Shown piece after piece: positions 9,172-17,857 of a stretch of 64,000 bases of DNA. Origin of the DNA: Odoribacter sp. AF15-53. Lineage in GTDB: Bacteria > Bacteroidota > Bacteroidia > Bacteroidales > Marinifilaceae. The position numbers and the translations under genes are program-made. The notes under the pieces were generated by a model, which was given only the letters and a program-made list of their open reading frames with translations, was not told where the DNA came from and ran no database searches. The stretch spans positions 631,033 to 695,032 of the forward strand of contig NZ_QUHC01000002.1 in assembly GCF_003479425.1 (NCBI RefSeq). Direction: 5' to 3'. How positions within the stretch are numbered: the stretch's first letter is position 1; the number at the start of each line of letters is the position of its first letter.

Positions 9172-10200
9172 ATGGCTAAATTTCTCATTATCAGATTCAG
9201 CTCTATCGGAGATATCATTCAATGTATGAACGTTATAAATGGTATCAAAAACCACTTCCCCGATGCTGAAATTCACTGGATAGCCCGCAAAGACATGGGT
9301 TCCTTTCTTAACATGGACAAACGTATTGATCGGGTCTGGGGATTTGATAAAAAAACAGGATTCAAAGGGTTATTACAAATGGCCCGACAACTGAAAGCCG
9401 AGAAATTCGACTATATCTACGACGCTCACAGTAATATTCGTTCCAACATATTAAAAGCCGTGTTGCTCCCACCGTTCTATCACCTTTTCCCGAGAGGGCC
9501 CCACTACACGCTGAGACGCAAGGATCGTTGGAAACGTTTCTTGCTGTTCAAATTGGGGATTAACAAATTCGACAAACCGTTCCGAGGAATCATATCCTAC
9601 CGGAAACCGTTGGCTACCTGGGGTATTACCAACTTCGAATCTCATTACAACGATTGGAACTTCCCCGCAGAATTCGAGGAACGTTTCCAACACACCATCA
9701 CCCCGAAAACCATCACACTTGTACCTTCCGCCAACTGGGAAATGAAACGATGGCCGGTAAGTAACTGGCAACAAGTGATCCAACTTATGCCGGATCATCG
9801 CTTCATCATACTGGCAGGCCCGACCGACACGTTTTGTGAGACGATCAAAGCCATCGCTCCCGAACGGGTCAACAACCTGGCAGGCAAAACGACCTTACTC
9901 GAATCCTGCTACCTGGTAAAACAATCCAACCTAGTAATCAGCGGGGACACGGGATTCCTTCACGCCGCCGACCTGTTCAACACGAAAGCCATCGCCCTTA
10001 TCGGCCCGACCGCCTTCGGTTTCCCTACCGGCAAACAAGTCAAAGTAATCGAGGTAGACCTTCCCTGTCGCCCCTGCACGAAAGACGGCCGAGGCAAATG
10101 CAAGCAATCCACGTGGCAAAAATGTATGGTCGACATCCTCCCGCAACGGGTTGTCGAAAAAGTCAAAGTAATTTTAAATCCTATTAATTCTGTGATTTAA
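9172..10200 (+). CDS. Glycosyltransferase family 9 (heptosyltransferase-like)
   Basis: The 342-residue protein has the GT9 pattern of ADP-heptose:LPS heptosyltransferases: N-terminal FLIIRFSSIGDIIQCMNVI with the SSIGD loop, WIARKDMGSFL, then in the second domain LVPSANWEMKRWPVSNWQ, ILAGPTDT and the donor-binding ISGDTGFLHAAD. It probably adds a sugar to the LPS core or O-antigen at the cytoplasmic face. A Cys-rich tail (CRPCTKDGRGKCK...WQKCM) fits the typical family end. Whether heptose is the true donor in this lineage is uncertain. It is monocistronic and convergent with the histidine kinase gene. Confidence 0.87.
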   Translation: MAKFLIIRFSSIGDIIQCMNVINGIKNHFPDAEIHWIARKDMGSFLNMDKRIDRVWGFDKKTGFKGLLQMARQLKAEKFDYIYDAHSNIRSNILKAVLLPPFYHLFPRGPHYTLRRKDRWKRFLLFKLGINKFDKPFRGIISYRKPLATWGITNFESHYNDWNFPAEFEERFQHTITPKTITLVPSANWEMKRWPVSNWQQVIQLMPDHRFIILAGPTDTFCETIKAIAPERVNNLAGKTTLLESCYLVKQSNLVISGDTGFLHAADLFNTKAIALIGPTAFGFPTGKQVKVIEVDLPCRPCTKDGRGKCKQSTWQKCMVDILPQRVVEKVKVILNPINSVI

Positions 10201-10345
10201 TGATTTTAGATTAGATGATTCCAACCACGCAATTCCTACACACTTTTTTCATAATCACGGAATTATTCAATTAGCAATCACGGAATCTTCTCATCTTTTA
10301 GTTTTTAGCTTTAACTTTTATCTTTCTTGTTCGGCAAAGGTCCTC

Positions 10346-10380
10346 TGACTTTATGGACCTTATGAACTTTCGGACTTTAT
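10346..10380. repeat. Four degenerate 9-bp units of the GGACTTTAT type
   Basis: TGACTTTAT, GGACCTTAT, GAACTTTC and GGACTTTAT follow each other (third unit one base short). The same unit flanks the inverted-repeat element at 6184-6411. The rest of 10201-10390 shows nothing else but A/T-rich sequence. Confidence 0.6.
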
Positions 10381-10390
10381 AAACTCATTT

Positions 10391-13300
10391 TTAGTTTTCC
10401 GTATGCTTCAACACCACGTAAAACGTCGTTCCCTCATTCTCTACACTTTCGAAAGTAATAGACCCGCCCATTGATTCGATAATCTTGTAAGACATCGCCA
10501 ATCCCAACCCCGTACCACCGGATTTAGTCGTGAAATTCGGCTCGGATATCCGGTCTTTAATACTCTCCGGAATCCCGCAGCCGTTATCCTTAACCAACAA
10601 TATAATCTTTCCCAGTACGGTCTTCAACCTTACCAACACGTGCCCTTCCCGGCCTTCGGGAATACTCTGTTCAGCATTCTTAAGCAAATTCACGACCACC
10701 CGGTTCACCTGTTCCCGGTCTCCATACACGAAAACATCCGGATCGATATCACTCTCCATTACCGCCACATTCTCATGAAACAACTTCACGCATCCGTTCA
10801 CCAACTCGCTCAAATCGAACCACTCGTTATTAGCCACCTGCAACTTGGCAAAATCAGAAAAAGCCGAAGCGATAGAAGCCATGTGATCAATCTGCTCGAT
10901 CAACACGGCAGATATATCCTTAAAGCGTGATCGCACCTCCTCGATATCTCCATTTTGGAGCGTACGCTGCATAAATTGAAGATTCAATTTCATCGGGGTC
11001 AACGGGTTCTTGATCTCGTGCGCAATCTGGCGAGCCATTTCCCGCCAAGCACTCTCCCGTTCGGACTTCGCCAGCTTCTTCACGTTCGCTTCCAACTGAT
11101 CCACCATCTCGTTATACTCTTTTACCAACATCCCGATTTCATCCCGTTGGTGATACACGATCTTCTCGTTCTTCCCCCCGACACGCATCTGGCGCAGCTT
11201 CTCGTTGACCACCTGCAAAGGCTTCGTGATCCGCTCGGCAACAACACTCGACAAGATAAACGCTAACACCATCACGATCATGGCAATATTCACCGCGATA
11301 ATCACGATCAACAGAATCTCCTTATTCAAATCCTCCCCGCGGGTGAAATACGGAATACTCAACACGTACTTCTCCCCGCCCTCCAACACCAACGGCATGT
11401 ATACCGCCATGTAAGTCAACTCCATGATATCCTCGTCCTGCACGAAATTCATCTGCCCCTTCCTGATAATCTGGTCGTAAGCTTTCGGGTTCAACAACGT
11501 CCCGTCAAATCCTTTCTCGAAAATCATGGGGCGGGAAGTCGATACCAGCTTTCCTTCCCAGTTATAGATATTTATATCTACCCAAAGCATTTCTGACAAT
11601 TTCTTCAACTTACCCAAAATCTCCGGGCATCTTTCCGCATCCACGCACTCATTATGTACCAACTCGTCCGTTATATACCGGGACAACTCGATCACCTTCA
11701 AACTATGTCGCCGCCCGAAACTCTCGGCATTCACGAAAATACTCATGATCGTCATGATCAGGAACAATATACCCATCAAAGAAATAATATTCCGCTTGAT
11801 CCGCATTTTCAGACTCGTCTGCCGGAAATTCCCCCAACCTCCATCAAACCGGAAAAACATCCCGTAAGAAGTAAGTATCGCACTGACAAAAATAGCGTAC
11901 AACAAATTCAGGTAATACAAGGCAAAAACATCATTCGCCAAACTCACGATACACACCCCATCACCCTCCACGGGTATCACCAAATGAGAATGCTCATCCA
12001 AATTCCGAAGTCTCGCATGCTCGATCTGCCCGAAACGCTCCACGCTACGGGGATACATGTAATCTCCCTTGGAATCAATCAATACCCCATTCTTGTACTT
12101 GGCATAAGAATAAGGATACGGGACCTCTTGCTCCACACCAATCTCCCTCGACAAAATCTGAGCATACCCGATCCCCTCATGTCTGTTCTTGGAGTTAAAA
12201 CGGATATACACGCAAGTACTTCCCCGAGAAGTCGGAAACGAGAACCGACCGATATACGACACGATTCCGTCAAAATTATCTATATTAAAAAACGACGTAT
12301 TTTCCACCCGTACCCCGATACTGTCGATAATCCGATCATAATACTCGTTACAGCCAAACTTCACGTGTCCGGGAGTTAATAATATAGTATCCCTTGGATC
12401 ACAGATCATCGCCTCGCAAGCATAATAGAACCCGGTCATATCCAGAAGTTCGTTTGAAATATACTCTGACAAAATATCGGAATCACCCACTTTCACCAAC
12501 GAATCCAACTTCGGGCTTTGCTTGATTTCCGTATTTATCTCGACAAGCTTACGCTCGAAAATAGGATCGACTTCCCGAATAAGCTCGGTTGCAAAACGAG
12601 CACGAACCTCCTGTTCCCGGTGAATTTCATTACTTTTTGCCAGAAAAATAATATACACACAGACCACCACCAACGCGATCATAAAGATACTTTTCTGCGT
12701 GTCCAGCTTCATCAGGTAAACCCCCAAGATAAACAACAGGTAAAGCGACAAGGGGAAAAGACACTCCAGTGGCGACAGGGAAAAATCGAAAAAATAACAA
12801 AGCGCCGCACAAAAAAGGATGACCACCGTAACTCCCACGAAAGCCTGTCCCACAGTGAACAGATTCTGGAAATAACGCACAGAACTATTAATCAGCACGA
12901 TAAATCCCATTCCCGCGATAATCAACGTGATAAACGCCACGATAGAAGAAAAATCAACATTGATCAAACGGGCTATATTCAAACTGACCTGTGTACTTTC
13001 GATCAGCGCATTAATCGAAAAATGTAACAAGTTCGTGTAAAAAAACACTCCCATCACGAAACCGACAAGAAAAATATACTTGTACCGAATCAACCGAGGT
13101 TCGTTATACTTGATCCGCAATTTATTGAACGTGATAAAGAAATAGTGTGCCAGACAGAACATCGTCACGAACAAATCCCCGACCGACACGATAAACTTTC
13201 CCCCGATCTGGCTAGTCGTAAATATCGAAAGACCATAAAGAGTAGGCGGGATCTTACAATGCACCATCACGACACGCAATACCCACAAACAAATCAAGAA

Positions 13301-14020
13301 CCCGACAACATGAAACAATTGCTCCCGGAACGACTTGGAACGATCAAGGGATATCTCGTAGGCATAAAACAGCAGGTAGAGAAATAAAAAATAAAGCACC
13401 AGCAAGAAATAATTAGGCATAGTATCCCCCTGTTCCACCTTGCTTTCTATCCGGAATAAAGCCCTCCCGTCACGATTATACACAAGTTCCCCGCTATTCT
13501 CCCACACGTCCCGGATAATCACCTTGCTGGCATCATCCAGATTCTCCCCCAGCGACGGATTAAAATGACTCTTCACGTAATTACTCGAATACGGGTAATC
13601 CTCTTTTATAAACAAGAGCGCGTAATAACTCGTGTCCCCCACGACATGCTTGCGGACATCAAAATAAAGATTATTAATCTTCACCAAATCGCCCCCGTTC
13701 GACAATATTTCATACAAATGAGGGTTCCCTATCCTTTCATTACTCCAATATACCAGTTGATCCCCGTGAAACCCCACCAGAACCGTCTGACTGCTTTTCC
13801 ACTCGATCTTCTGTTTTCCCCGGTATTCATCCAGTTTCCGCAACTGGTCATCTATCCGTTTCTCCTCGAACTTCAACCGCTCTTGAAAAAGAAACAACTT
13901 CTTATCTATCGACCAATCATTCAATGAATATTCCCACAAGGAAGCCACTCCAAGGCAAAACATGGCAAGTGCCAGCACCAGCCAGAATTTTTTCATACTC
14001 TTTACTCTAGATTTATTCAT
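10391..14020 (-). CDS. Large NtrY-like membrane sensor histidine kinase
   Basis: This is a 1209-residue membrane sensor. After an N-terminal TM helix and an extracytoplasmic stretch, several hydrophobic segments follow (about residues 200-455), then a large extracytoplasmic domain, another TM (near 895-915), a HAMP linker (ERITKPLQVVNEKLRQ), the H-box REMARQIAHEIKNPLTPMKL with phosphoacceptor His1001, and the ATPase boxes VVNLLKNAEQS (N), DNGCGIP (G1) and GGTGLGLAMSY (G2). The HEIKNPLTP form of the H-box is typical of NtrY-type kinases. No response regulator lies beside it, so it is an orphan kinase. The ATG at 14020 overlaps the rlmH stop; a second Met at 13996 is possible. Confidence 0.88.
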   Translation of the reverse strand: MNKSRVKSMKKFWLVLALAMFCLGVASLWEYSLNDWSIDKKLFLFQERLKFEEKRIDDQLRKLDEYRGKQKIEWKSSQTVLVGFHGDQLVYWSNERIGNPHLYEILSNGGDLVKINNLYFDVRKHVVGDTSYYALLFIKEDYPYSSNYVKSHFNPSLGENLDDASKVIIRDVWENSGELVYNRDGRALFRIESKVEQGDTMPNYFLLVLYFLFLYLLFYAYEISLDRSKSFREQLFHVVGFLICLWVLRVVMVHCKIPPTLYGLSIFTTSQIGGKFIVSVGDLFVTMFCLAHYFFITFNKLRIKYNEPRLIRYKYIFLVGFVMGVFFYTNLLHFSINALIESTQVSLNIARLINVDFSSIVAFITLIIAGMGFIVLINSSVRYFQNLFTVGQAFVGVTVVILFCAALCYFFDFSLSPLECLFPLSLYLLFILGVYLMKLDTQKSIFMIALVVVCVYIIFLAKSNEIHREQEVRARFATELIREVDPIFERKLVEINTEIKQSPKLDSLVKVGDSDILSEYISNELLDMTGFYYACEAMICDPRDTILLTPGHVKFGCNEYYDRIIDSIGVRVENTSFFNIDNFDGIVSYIGRFSFPTSRGSTCVYIRFNSKNRHEGIGYAQILSREIGVEQEVPYPYSYAKYKNGVLIDSKGDYMYPRSVERFGQIEHARLRNLDEHSHLVIPVEGDGVCIVSLANDVFALYYLNLLYAIFVSAILTSYGMFFRFDGGWGNFRQTSLKMRIKRNIISLMGILFLIMTIMSIFVNAESFGRRHSLKVIELSRYITDELVHNECVDAERCPEILGKLKKLSEMLWVDINIYNWEGKLVSTSRPMIFEKGFDGTLLNPKAYDQIIRKGQMNFVQDEDIMELTYMAVYMPLVLEGGEKYVLSIPYFTRGEDLNKEILLIVIIAVNIAMIVMVLAFILSSVVAERITKPLQVVNEKLRQMRVGGKNEKIVYHQRDEIGMLVKEYNEMVDQLEANVKKLAKSERESAWREMARQIAHEIKNPLTPMKLNLQFMQRTLQNGDIEEVRSRFKDISAVLIEQIDHMASIASAFSDFAKLQVANNEWFDLSELVNGCVKLFHENVAVMESDIDPDVFVYGDREQVNRVVVNLLKNAEQSIPEGREGHVLVRLKTVLGKIILLVKDNGCGIPESIKDRISEPNFTTKSGGTGLGLAMSYKIIESMGGSITFESVENEGTTFYVVLKHTEN

Positions 14021-14486
14021 GATGATAAGGTTCTCCTTTCAGTATAGTCATTGCCCTGTATAATTGCTCCGTGAAGATCATCCTCACCATCTGGTGAGAA
14101 AAAGTCATCTTGGATAATGATATTTTCATGTTCGCACGCTTGTACATCTCTTCCGAAAACCCGTAAGGCCCCCCGATAATGAACACAAGTCGCTTGATAC
14201 TTGTCAGCATCTTCTGTGCCAAAAAATCCGCGAAAGCCTTCGAAGTATATTCATTCCCCCGCTCGTCCAGCAAAACCACGTAATCAGCCGCTTCCAGTTG
14301 TCCCAACAACAACTCCCCCTCCCGTTCCTTCTGTTGCACCTCGCTCATGTTCTTCGTGTTCCGCACATCCGGTATCACCTTCATCTCGTAAGGAATGTAA
14401 TATTTCAACCGTTTCTCGTACTCGGCAATTCCCGCCCGGACAAACTCCGCATCTGTCTTTCCTATCACTAGCAAACAAACTTTCAC
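14013..14486 (-). CDS. rlmH: 23S rRNA pseudouridine-1915 N3-methyltransferase
   Basis: RlmH is a SPOUT-fold enzyme that methylates pseudouridine 1915 in helix 69 of 23S rRNA. The core MKVCLLVIGKTDAEFVRAGI..., FIIGGPYGFSEEMY and LSKMTFSHQMVRMIFTEQLYRA are diagnostic, including the SAM-knot GGPYG. I choose GTG at 14486 as start because it gives exactly the family length of 157 residues; the longer frame begins with a TTG at 14531 and adds residues that do not fit. The gene overlaps the histidine kinase start by 8 bp and is probably cotranscribed with it. Confidence 0.93.
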   Translation of the reverse strand: MKVCLLVIGKTDAEFVRAGIAEYEKRLKYYIPYEMKVIPDVRNTKNMSEVQQKEREGELLLGQLEAADYVVLLDERGNEYTSKAFADFLAQKMLTSIKRLVFIIGGPYGFSEEMYKRANMKISLSKMTFSHQMVRMIFTEQLYRAMTILKGEPYHHE

Positions 14487-14528
14487 GACACCAATTTTAT
14501 CAATTATACTAATAACTTCATCTACACA

Positions 14529-14536
14529 CAAATGTA
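14529..14536 (-). promoter_or_regulatory. Candidate -7 box for rlmH
   Basis: The minus strand reads TACATTTG (TAnnTTTG), predicting a start near 14523, 37 bp before the GTG codon at 14486. It also lies at or after the alternative TTG start at 14531. No clear -33 element was found. Confidence 0.4.
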
Positions 14537-14586
14537 GATAAATTTACGGTATCTCCCACCCCTCCCTAAAAAAAAGCACACTAATA

Positions 14587-14618
14587 TTTGCCCAAATTTC
14601 AAGAAAACACTATATTTG
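14587..14618 (+). promoter_or_regulatory. tRNA promoter
   Basis: TTTG (14587-14590), 20 bp, TATATTTG (14611-14618) is a full Bacteroidetes consensus, about 40 bp upstream of the tRNA 5' end. Confidence 0.8.
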
Positions 14619-14658
14619 CACCCGTTAAAGGCTAACCTCTTTGACACACGCAAGTGTA

Positions 14659-14732
14659 GGTCCTATAGCTCAGCTGGTTAGAGCACCTGACTCATAATCA
14701 GGGGGTCCTTGGTTCAAGCCCAAGTGGGACCA
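14659..14732 (+). tRNA. tRNA with CAT anticodon (elongator Met or Ile2)
   Basis: A complete 74-nt cloverleaf can be drawn. Acceptor GGTCCTA pairs with TGGGACC, the D stem is GCTC/GAGC, the anticodon stem CCTGA/TCAGG encloses CTCATAA (anticodon CAT), and the T stem CTTGG/CCAAG encloses TTCAAGC. The discriminator base is A and CCA is not encoded. A CAT anticodon means elongator tRNA-Met, or tRNA-Ile2 whose C34 is changed to lysidine; sequence alone does not separate these safely. A G1-C72 acceptor end rules out initiator tRNA. Confidence 0.93.
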
Positions 14733-14742
14733 CTTAAAAATG

Positions 14743-14784
14743 AAGCAGTTACAAAATCAAAAATGTAACTGCTTTTTTATTTTT
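14743..14784 (+). terminator. tRNA terminator
   Basis: AAGCAGTTAC (14743-14752) pairs with GTAACTGCTT (14765-14774) around a 12-nt loop, followed by a T-rich tract to 14784. Confidence 0.85.
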
Positions 14785-14812
14785 AGTGTGAAATGAGGGT
14801 GTTTCGGGTAGG

Positions 14813-14834
14813 ATGTTTAAACCATGTTTAAACC
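14813..14834. repeat. Perfect 11-bp tandem pair within a small inverted-repeat frame
   Basis: ATGTTTAAACC occurs twice in a row; each copy contains the palindrome GTTTAAAC. The pair lies inside a 132-bp stretch framed by TAGTGTGA (14784-14791) and its reverse complement (14908-14915). The stretch from 14785 to 14945 otherwise shows no gene. Confidence 0.55.
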
Positions 14835-14945
14835 AGATTTTAGATAGTGTCCCCAAAAGTGTGTAAATTCCGGTACTCCACGGTAAACCCAAAGAAAATT
14901 AGCCAAATCACACTACAAAAAAATACGAAACAGGAAATCGTTTTT

Positions 14946-14978
14946 CTTGTCATAATCAAAAATTATTTTGTAATTTTG
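14946..14978 (+). promoter_or_regulatory. Promoter of the leader/AAA+ ATPase unit
   Basis: CTTG (14946-14949), 21 bp, TAATTTTG (14971-14978). The -7 box is a full match and the -33 element has one mismatch. Transcription from about 14985 would give an untranslated leader of some 308 nt before the ATPase start. Confidence 0.6.
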
Positions 14979-15048
14979 CACAATAATGGATGACGGCTTT
15001 TTGTGCCGTGATTTGTATTTTACAGTTCAATTATTTCATTTTTTAATT

Positions 15049-15288
15049 ATGAAGCGCCTACATCCAACTGGAAAATCTTTCGGCGGTGCGGCTCCCCCCG
15101 GGCAGCATGAAGATGTGGTGCGCATAGTTTCCCACTGACGATTTTCAACCGCAGCTAGAAAATGGCAGCCACAGGTGCGTTTTCACGTGTCCGATAGGGT
15201 TGCCGGCGGAGAGTTCTTTGACATGTTGGTCGTGATTTCAGGGATAGATTTTTTTAATTATAAAATGAATTGTAAACTTAAACTGTAA
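15049..15288 (+). pseudogene. Small leader reading frame interrupted by one TGA
   Basis: ATG at 15049 opens a 29-codon frame (MKRLHPTGKSFGG..., ending in VVRIVSH) that stops at TGA 15136-15138. The same frame then stays open for 49 more codons (RFSTAARKWQPQ... to NYKMNCKLKL) up to TAA at 15286-15288, 4 bp before the ATPase ATG. TGA is one transition away from CGA (Arg), so an intact 79-codon gene may have been broken. The stretch is GC-richer than its flanks. It could instead be a short leader peptide in a long structured 5' UTR. No family is recognised with certainty. Confidence 0.45.
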
Positions 15289-15292
15289 AAAT

Positions 15293-17194
15293 ATGAATAG
15301 AACAAACCCATTAATATTATCCGCACTCCAGTTATGGGCTTATGATCCTGATAGTGAAGTTGCGAACGAATACCCGGCAATCGGGTTATTTGATGAGCGC
15401 CACGACTTCCCTATGGCCCTAACTCAATCGGGAATGGCCGTGTTGCTTACATTCTTAAACGGGCGTAATCACTCATTAGATACTTTTGTCGGCATTAGGC
15501 GTTCGGTTACGATTGTTATTGTCGATGTTACCGAAGAATGCGTGGTGAGCGCAACCCAAATTCGCGTTAATATTCCGCGAAACAGGCTTGCGGGTGTATT
15601 TCGAGCCGATCTTCCTTTTGCTTATCCTAATATCAAAACCGACCACACCTACAAGGTGATGGTGCGTGACGTCTCGAGCGGACAGATGCTAGGAGAATCC
15701 TTTTTTCACATGTATGATCCTCTTATCTTGGGCAAGGAGCCACACCTTTGGTACTCGGCAAGCAAAGGCTGGGTTCTTCCACAGTTCGAATATGGCATGT
15801 ATAAATCTGTCGATAGTGAGAAACTGGGAGTTGTTTCGGTAAGGTTCAACCTTGAATCCCATTTCAAGAACGAGCCTTACCTTGTCCCCGAGGTGGAGGT
15901 CAGGGTTTACCTGCCGAATGGAAAAGTTGAATCCAGATTTTTTCGTCCGGAATGTGACGACTATGATATGCGCGAGTATCATGTCACAATGCCTGTCCAC
16001 GTGAACCACGATAATCGAGGTGTTTGCTATGCGGAACTTTTGTGTATGGATTACGCTATTGCCGGATTCGTGTTCAGCACGAATGGCCCCACCGAGTCCG
16101 GTGCATGGGAGGGTAAGGAACTTACTTGTCTTGGCGAGTATTCGCTCGAGGAATGTGTAAATCGTTTCCGGTTATGTCTCCAGGACAAAGCTGTTGATTC
16201 TGGCGATGATGACTTTGAACGGGCTCTCCAGAACTTTATCTCTCTAGAACCTGAGGACAAGGATAGTATGGAGGACGATAATGAAGAAAACGGGAACGAT
16301 TCTCTCCCCGATCCGGCACAACCGGATGCAGACGACTCATTGTTGACTTCCCTAGAATATCTGATCGGTCTTAAGACTGTAAAAGAAAAATTGTTAGTTT
16401 ACGAAAAAGTGGTGCGTTTCAATAAAATGCGCGAAGAGTGCGGTTTACCTGTAATATCAACATCGCTTCACGCTATGTTTCTTGGTTCCCCGGGAACGGG
16501 AAAAACTACCGTCGCGAAGATGATGGGAGCCATGCTCGCGAAGGCGGGGATACTTTCCCGTGGCCATGTTATCACGAGGGAGCGGGCAACACTCCTGGGA
16601 CCCAACTATAGCACGGAGGAAACCAATACTCTGAAAGCCATTGAAGAAGCCCAAGGAGGAGTCCTACTGATCGATGAGGCGTATCAATTATTTCAACCAA
16701 GCGACCCGCGCGATCCGGGAAAATTTGTCATCGAGACATTGATGACAGCGCTTGCAGATGAATCGCAGCGAGATTGGATGTTGATTCTTGCCGGTTATCC
16801 TGACGAGATGAAACGGATGTTTGACATGAATCCGGGGCTTAAATCCCGAATCCCGGATTCCAATATTTATGTTTTTGACGATTTCTCGGAATCGGAACTT
16901 ATGGAAATCGCAGAATGTTATTTCGAACGCCATCAATACTCGCTCTCGCCTGACGCCCGTGTAGCTTTGACTCAAAGACTCGGTTTTGACTATTCTCAAC
17001 GGGATAAGGGGTTCGGCAATGCCCGTTATGTCGTGAACATGATACAGACTGAGATTCTTCCAGCTATGGCTGTCCGCGTCGTTTCTGCGGGTTCTGGTGA
17101 GGCTCAAGCATTACACGAGATTCAGTCCTGCGATATTCCACAGCCGGTAAGCCCAGTACGTGCCACCCGCCCTCGTATAGGTTTTTGTGCTTGA
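15293..17194 (+). CDS. AAA+ ATPase of CbxX/CfqX type with unknown N-terminal half
   Basis: The protein has 633 residues. About 1-300 are beta-rich without any family I recognise. An acidic linker (about 310-350, rich in D/E/N) leads to an AAA+ module: LEYLIGLKTVKEKL, Walker A GSPGTGKTT (398-406), Walker B LLIDEAY (D461/E462), and an arginine-finger region GLKSRIPD. This layout is that of CbxX/CfqX/SpoVK ATPases, which remodel protein complexes (Rubisco activase CbbX is one). No signal peptide or TM is seen, so it is cytoplasmic. It stands alone behind a long leader and ends at a strong terminator. The target cannot be inferred from neighbours. Confidence 0.8.
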   Translation: MNRTNPLILSALQLWAYDPDSEVANEYPAIGLFDERHDFPMALTQSGMAVLLTFLNGRNHSLDTFVGIRRSVTIVIVDVTEECVVSATQIRVNIPRNRLAGVFRADLPFAYPNIKTDHTYKVMVRDVSSGQMLGESFFHMYDPLILGKEPHLWYSASKGWVLPQFEYGMYKSVDSEKLGVVSVRFNLESHFKNEPYLVPEVEVRVYLPNGKVESRFFRPECDDYDMREYHVTMPVHVNHDNRGVCYAELLCMDYAIAGFVFSTNGPTESGAWEGKELTCLGEYSLEECVNRFRLCLQDKAVDSGDDDFERALQNFISLEPEDKDSMEDDNEENGNDSLPDPAQPDADDSLLTSLEYLIGLKTVKEKLLVYEKVVRFNKMREECGLPVISTSLHAMFLGSPGTGKTTVAKMMGAMLAKAGILSRGHVITRERATLLGPNYSTEETNTLKAIEEAQGGVLLIDEAYQLFQPSDPRDPGKFVIETLMTALADESQRDWMLILAGYPDEMKRMFDMNPGLKSRIPDSNIYVFDDFSESELMEIAECYFERHQYSLSPDARVALTQRLGFDYSQRDKGFGNARYVVNMIQTEILPAMAVRVVSAGSGEAQALHEIQSCDIPQPVSPVRATRPRIGFCA

Positions 17195-17248
17195 TAAATA
17201 TTTTACAAAAATAAGTTCATAATGTTCATCAAACCTAACAAAACAAAA

Positions 17249-17285
17249 ATCGAGGAGGTCCCTATTTTTCCTCCTCGATATTTTA
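17249..17285 (+). terminator. Terminator of the AAA+ ATPase gene
   Basis: ATCGAGGAGG (17249-17258) pairs with CCTCCTCGAT (17270-17279) around an 11-nt loop, followed by ATTTT. Confidence 0.82.
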
Positions 17286-17456
17286 AGTTTTCGATACATA
17301 ACCTAAAACCACAAGTACGAGTAAACTTTTTTCAGGGTAATACACCACAATGCATGATAAACAATTTTGATTCAATCTGCTATTTCCGAGAGCAATTATT
17401 AAATTTGCCACGTCATAAACAAGGTAATAGAACCATAATTCTATCGTAATCATAAA

Positions 17457-17570
17457 GTAATCCTACCCCTCTCTCGTAGATGCCTCGAAGCTTCACCAGA
17501 GCTTCAGCGTTTTCCGTTATTCGAGCTACGGCGAAGCTTCGAAGAAGATTCAAAGGAAGGGTAGGATTAC
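17457..17570. repeat. Nested inverted repeats in a gene-free convergent region
   Basis: GTAATCCTACCC (17457-17468) is repeated inverted at 17559-17570, and within it TCGAAGCTTC (17485-17494) is inverted at 17533-17542. TAGGATTACC is also repeated directly just outside (17563-17572 and 17574-17583). The rest of 17286-17751 shows no gene, promoter or RNA signature. Confidence 0.6.
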
Positions 17571-17751
17571 CCTAGGATTACCTCTGATTTACTCATGAAT
17601 TGCTTACAAGATAAAATCTAGTTCATGGATTAAAGATTAATTAATGTATCTTACCTGAACACACTTCATTATTATCAACTCCCCCCTCTCTTGCTAATCA
17701 ATTTTATAAATCAACTAACAATCAAGGCTATAAAAAAATTATGACAAGAAA

Positions 17752-17781
17752 GGAGCGGAAGACCCATGATCCTTCCGCTCC
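17752..17781 (-). terminator. Hairpin at the end of the SusCD operon
   Basis: GGAGCGGAAG (17752-17761) pairs with CTTCCGCTCC (17772-17781), 10 bp with a 10-nt loop, 76 bp beyond the last operon stop codon. On the minus strand the U tract is broken (TTTCTTG...), so termination may be partial. Confidence 0.6.
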
Positions 17782-17857
17782 CAAAATCGCCACGATCTTC
17801 AAAACATTTTAATACATCCTAAATTGTACCTTTCCAAAGTACAATTAAATTTATCAC

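Noticed and set aside
15136..15138. TGA as a selenocysteine codon
   Set aside because: No SECIS-like hairpin directly behind it could be recognised, no selenoprotein family matches, and CGA>TGA is simpler.
14659..17194. Genomic island inserted at the tRNA gene
   Set aside because: No integrase gene and no second copy of the tRNA 3' end were found between 17195 and 17857.
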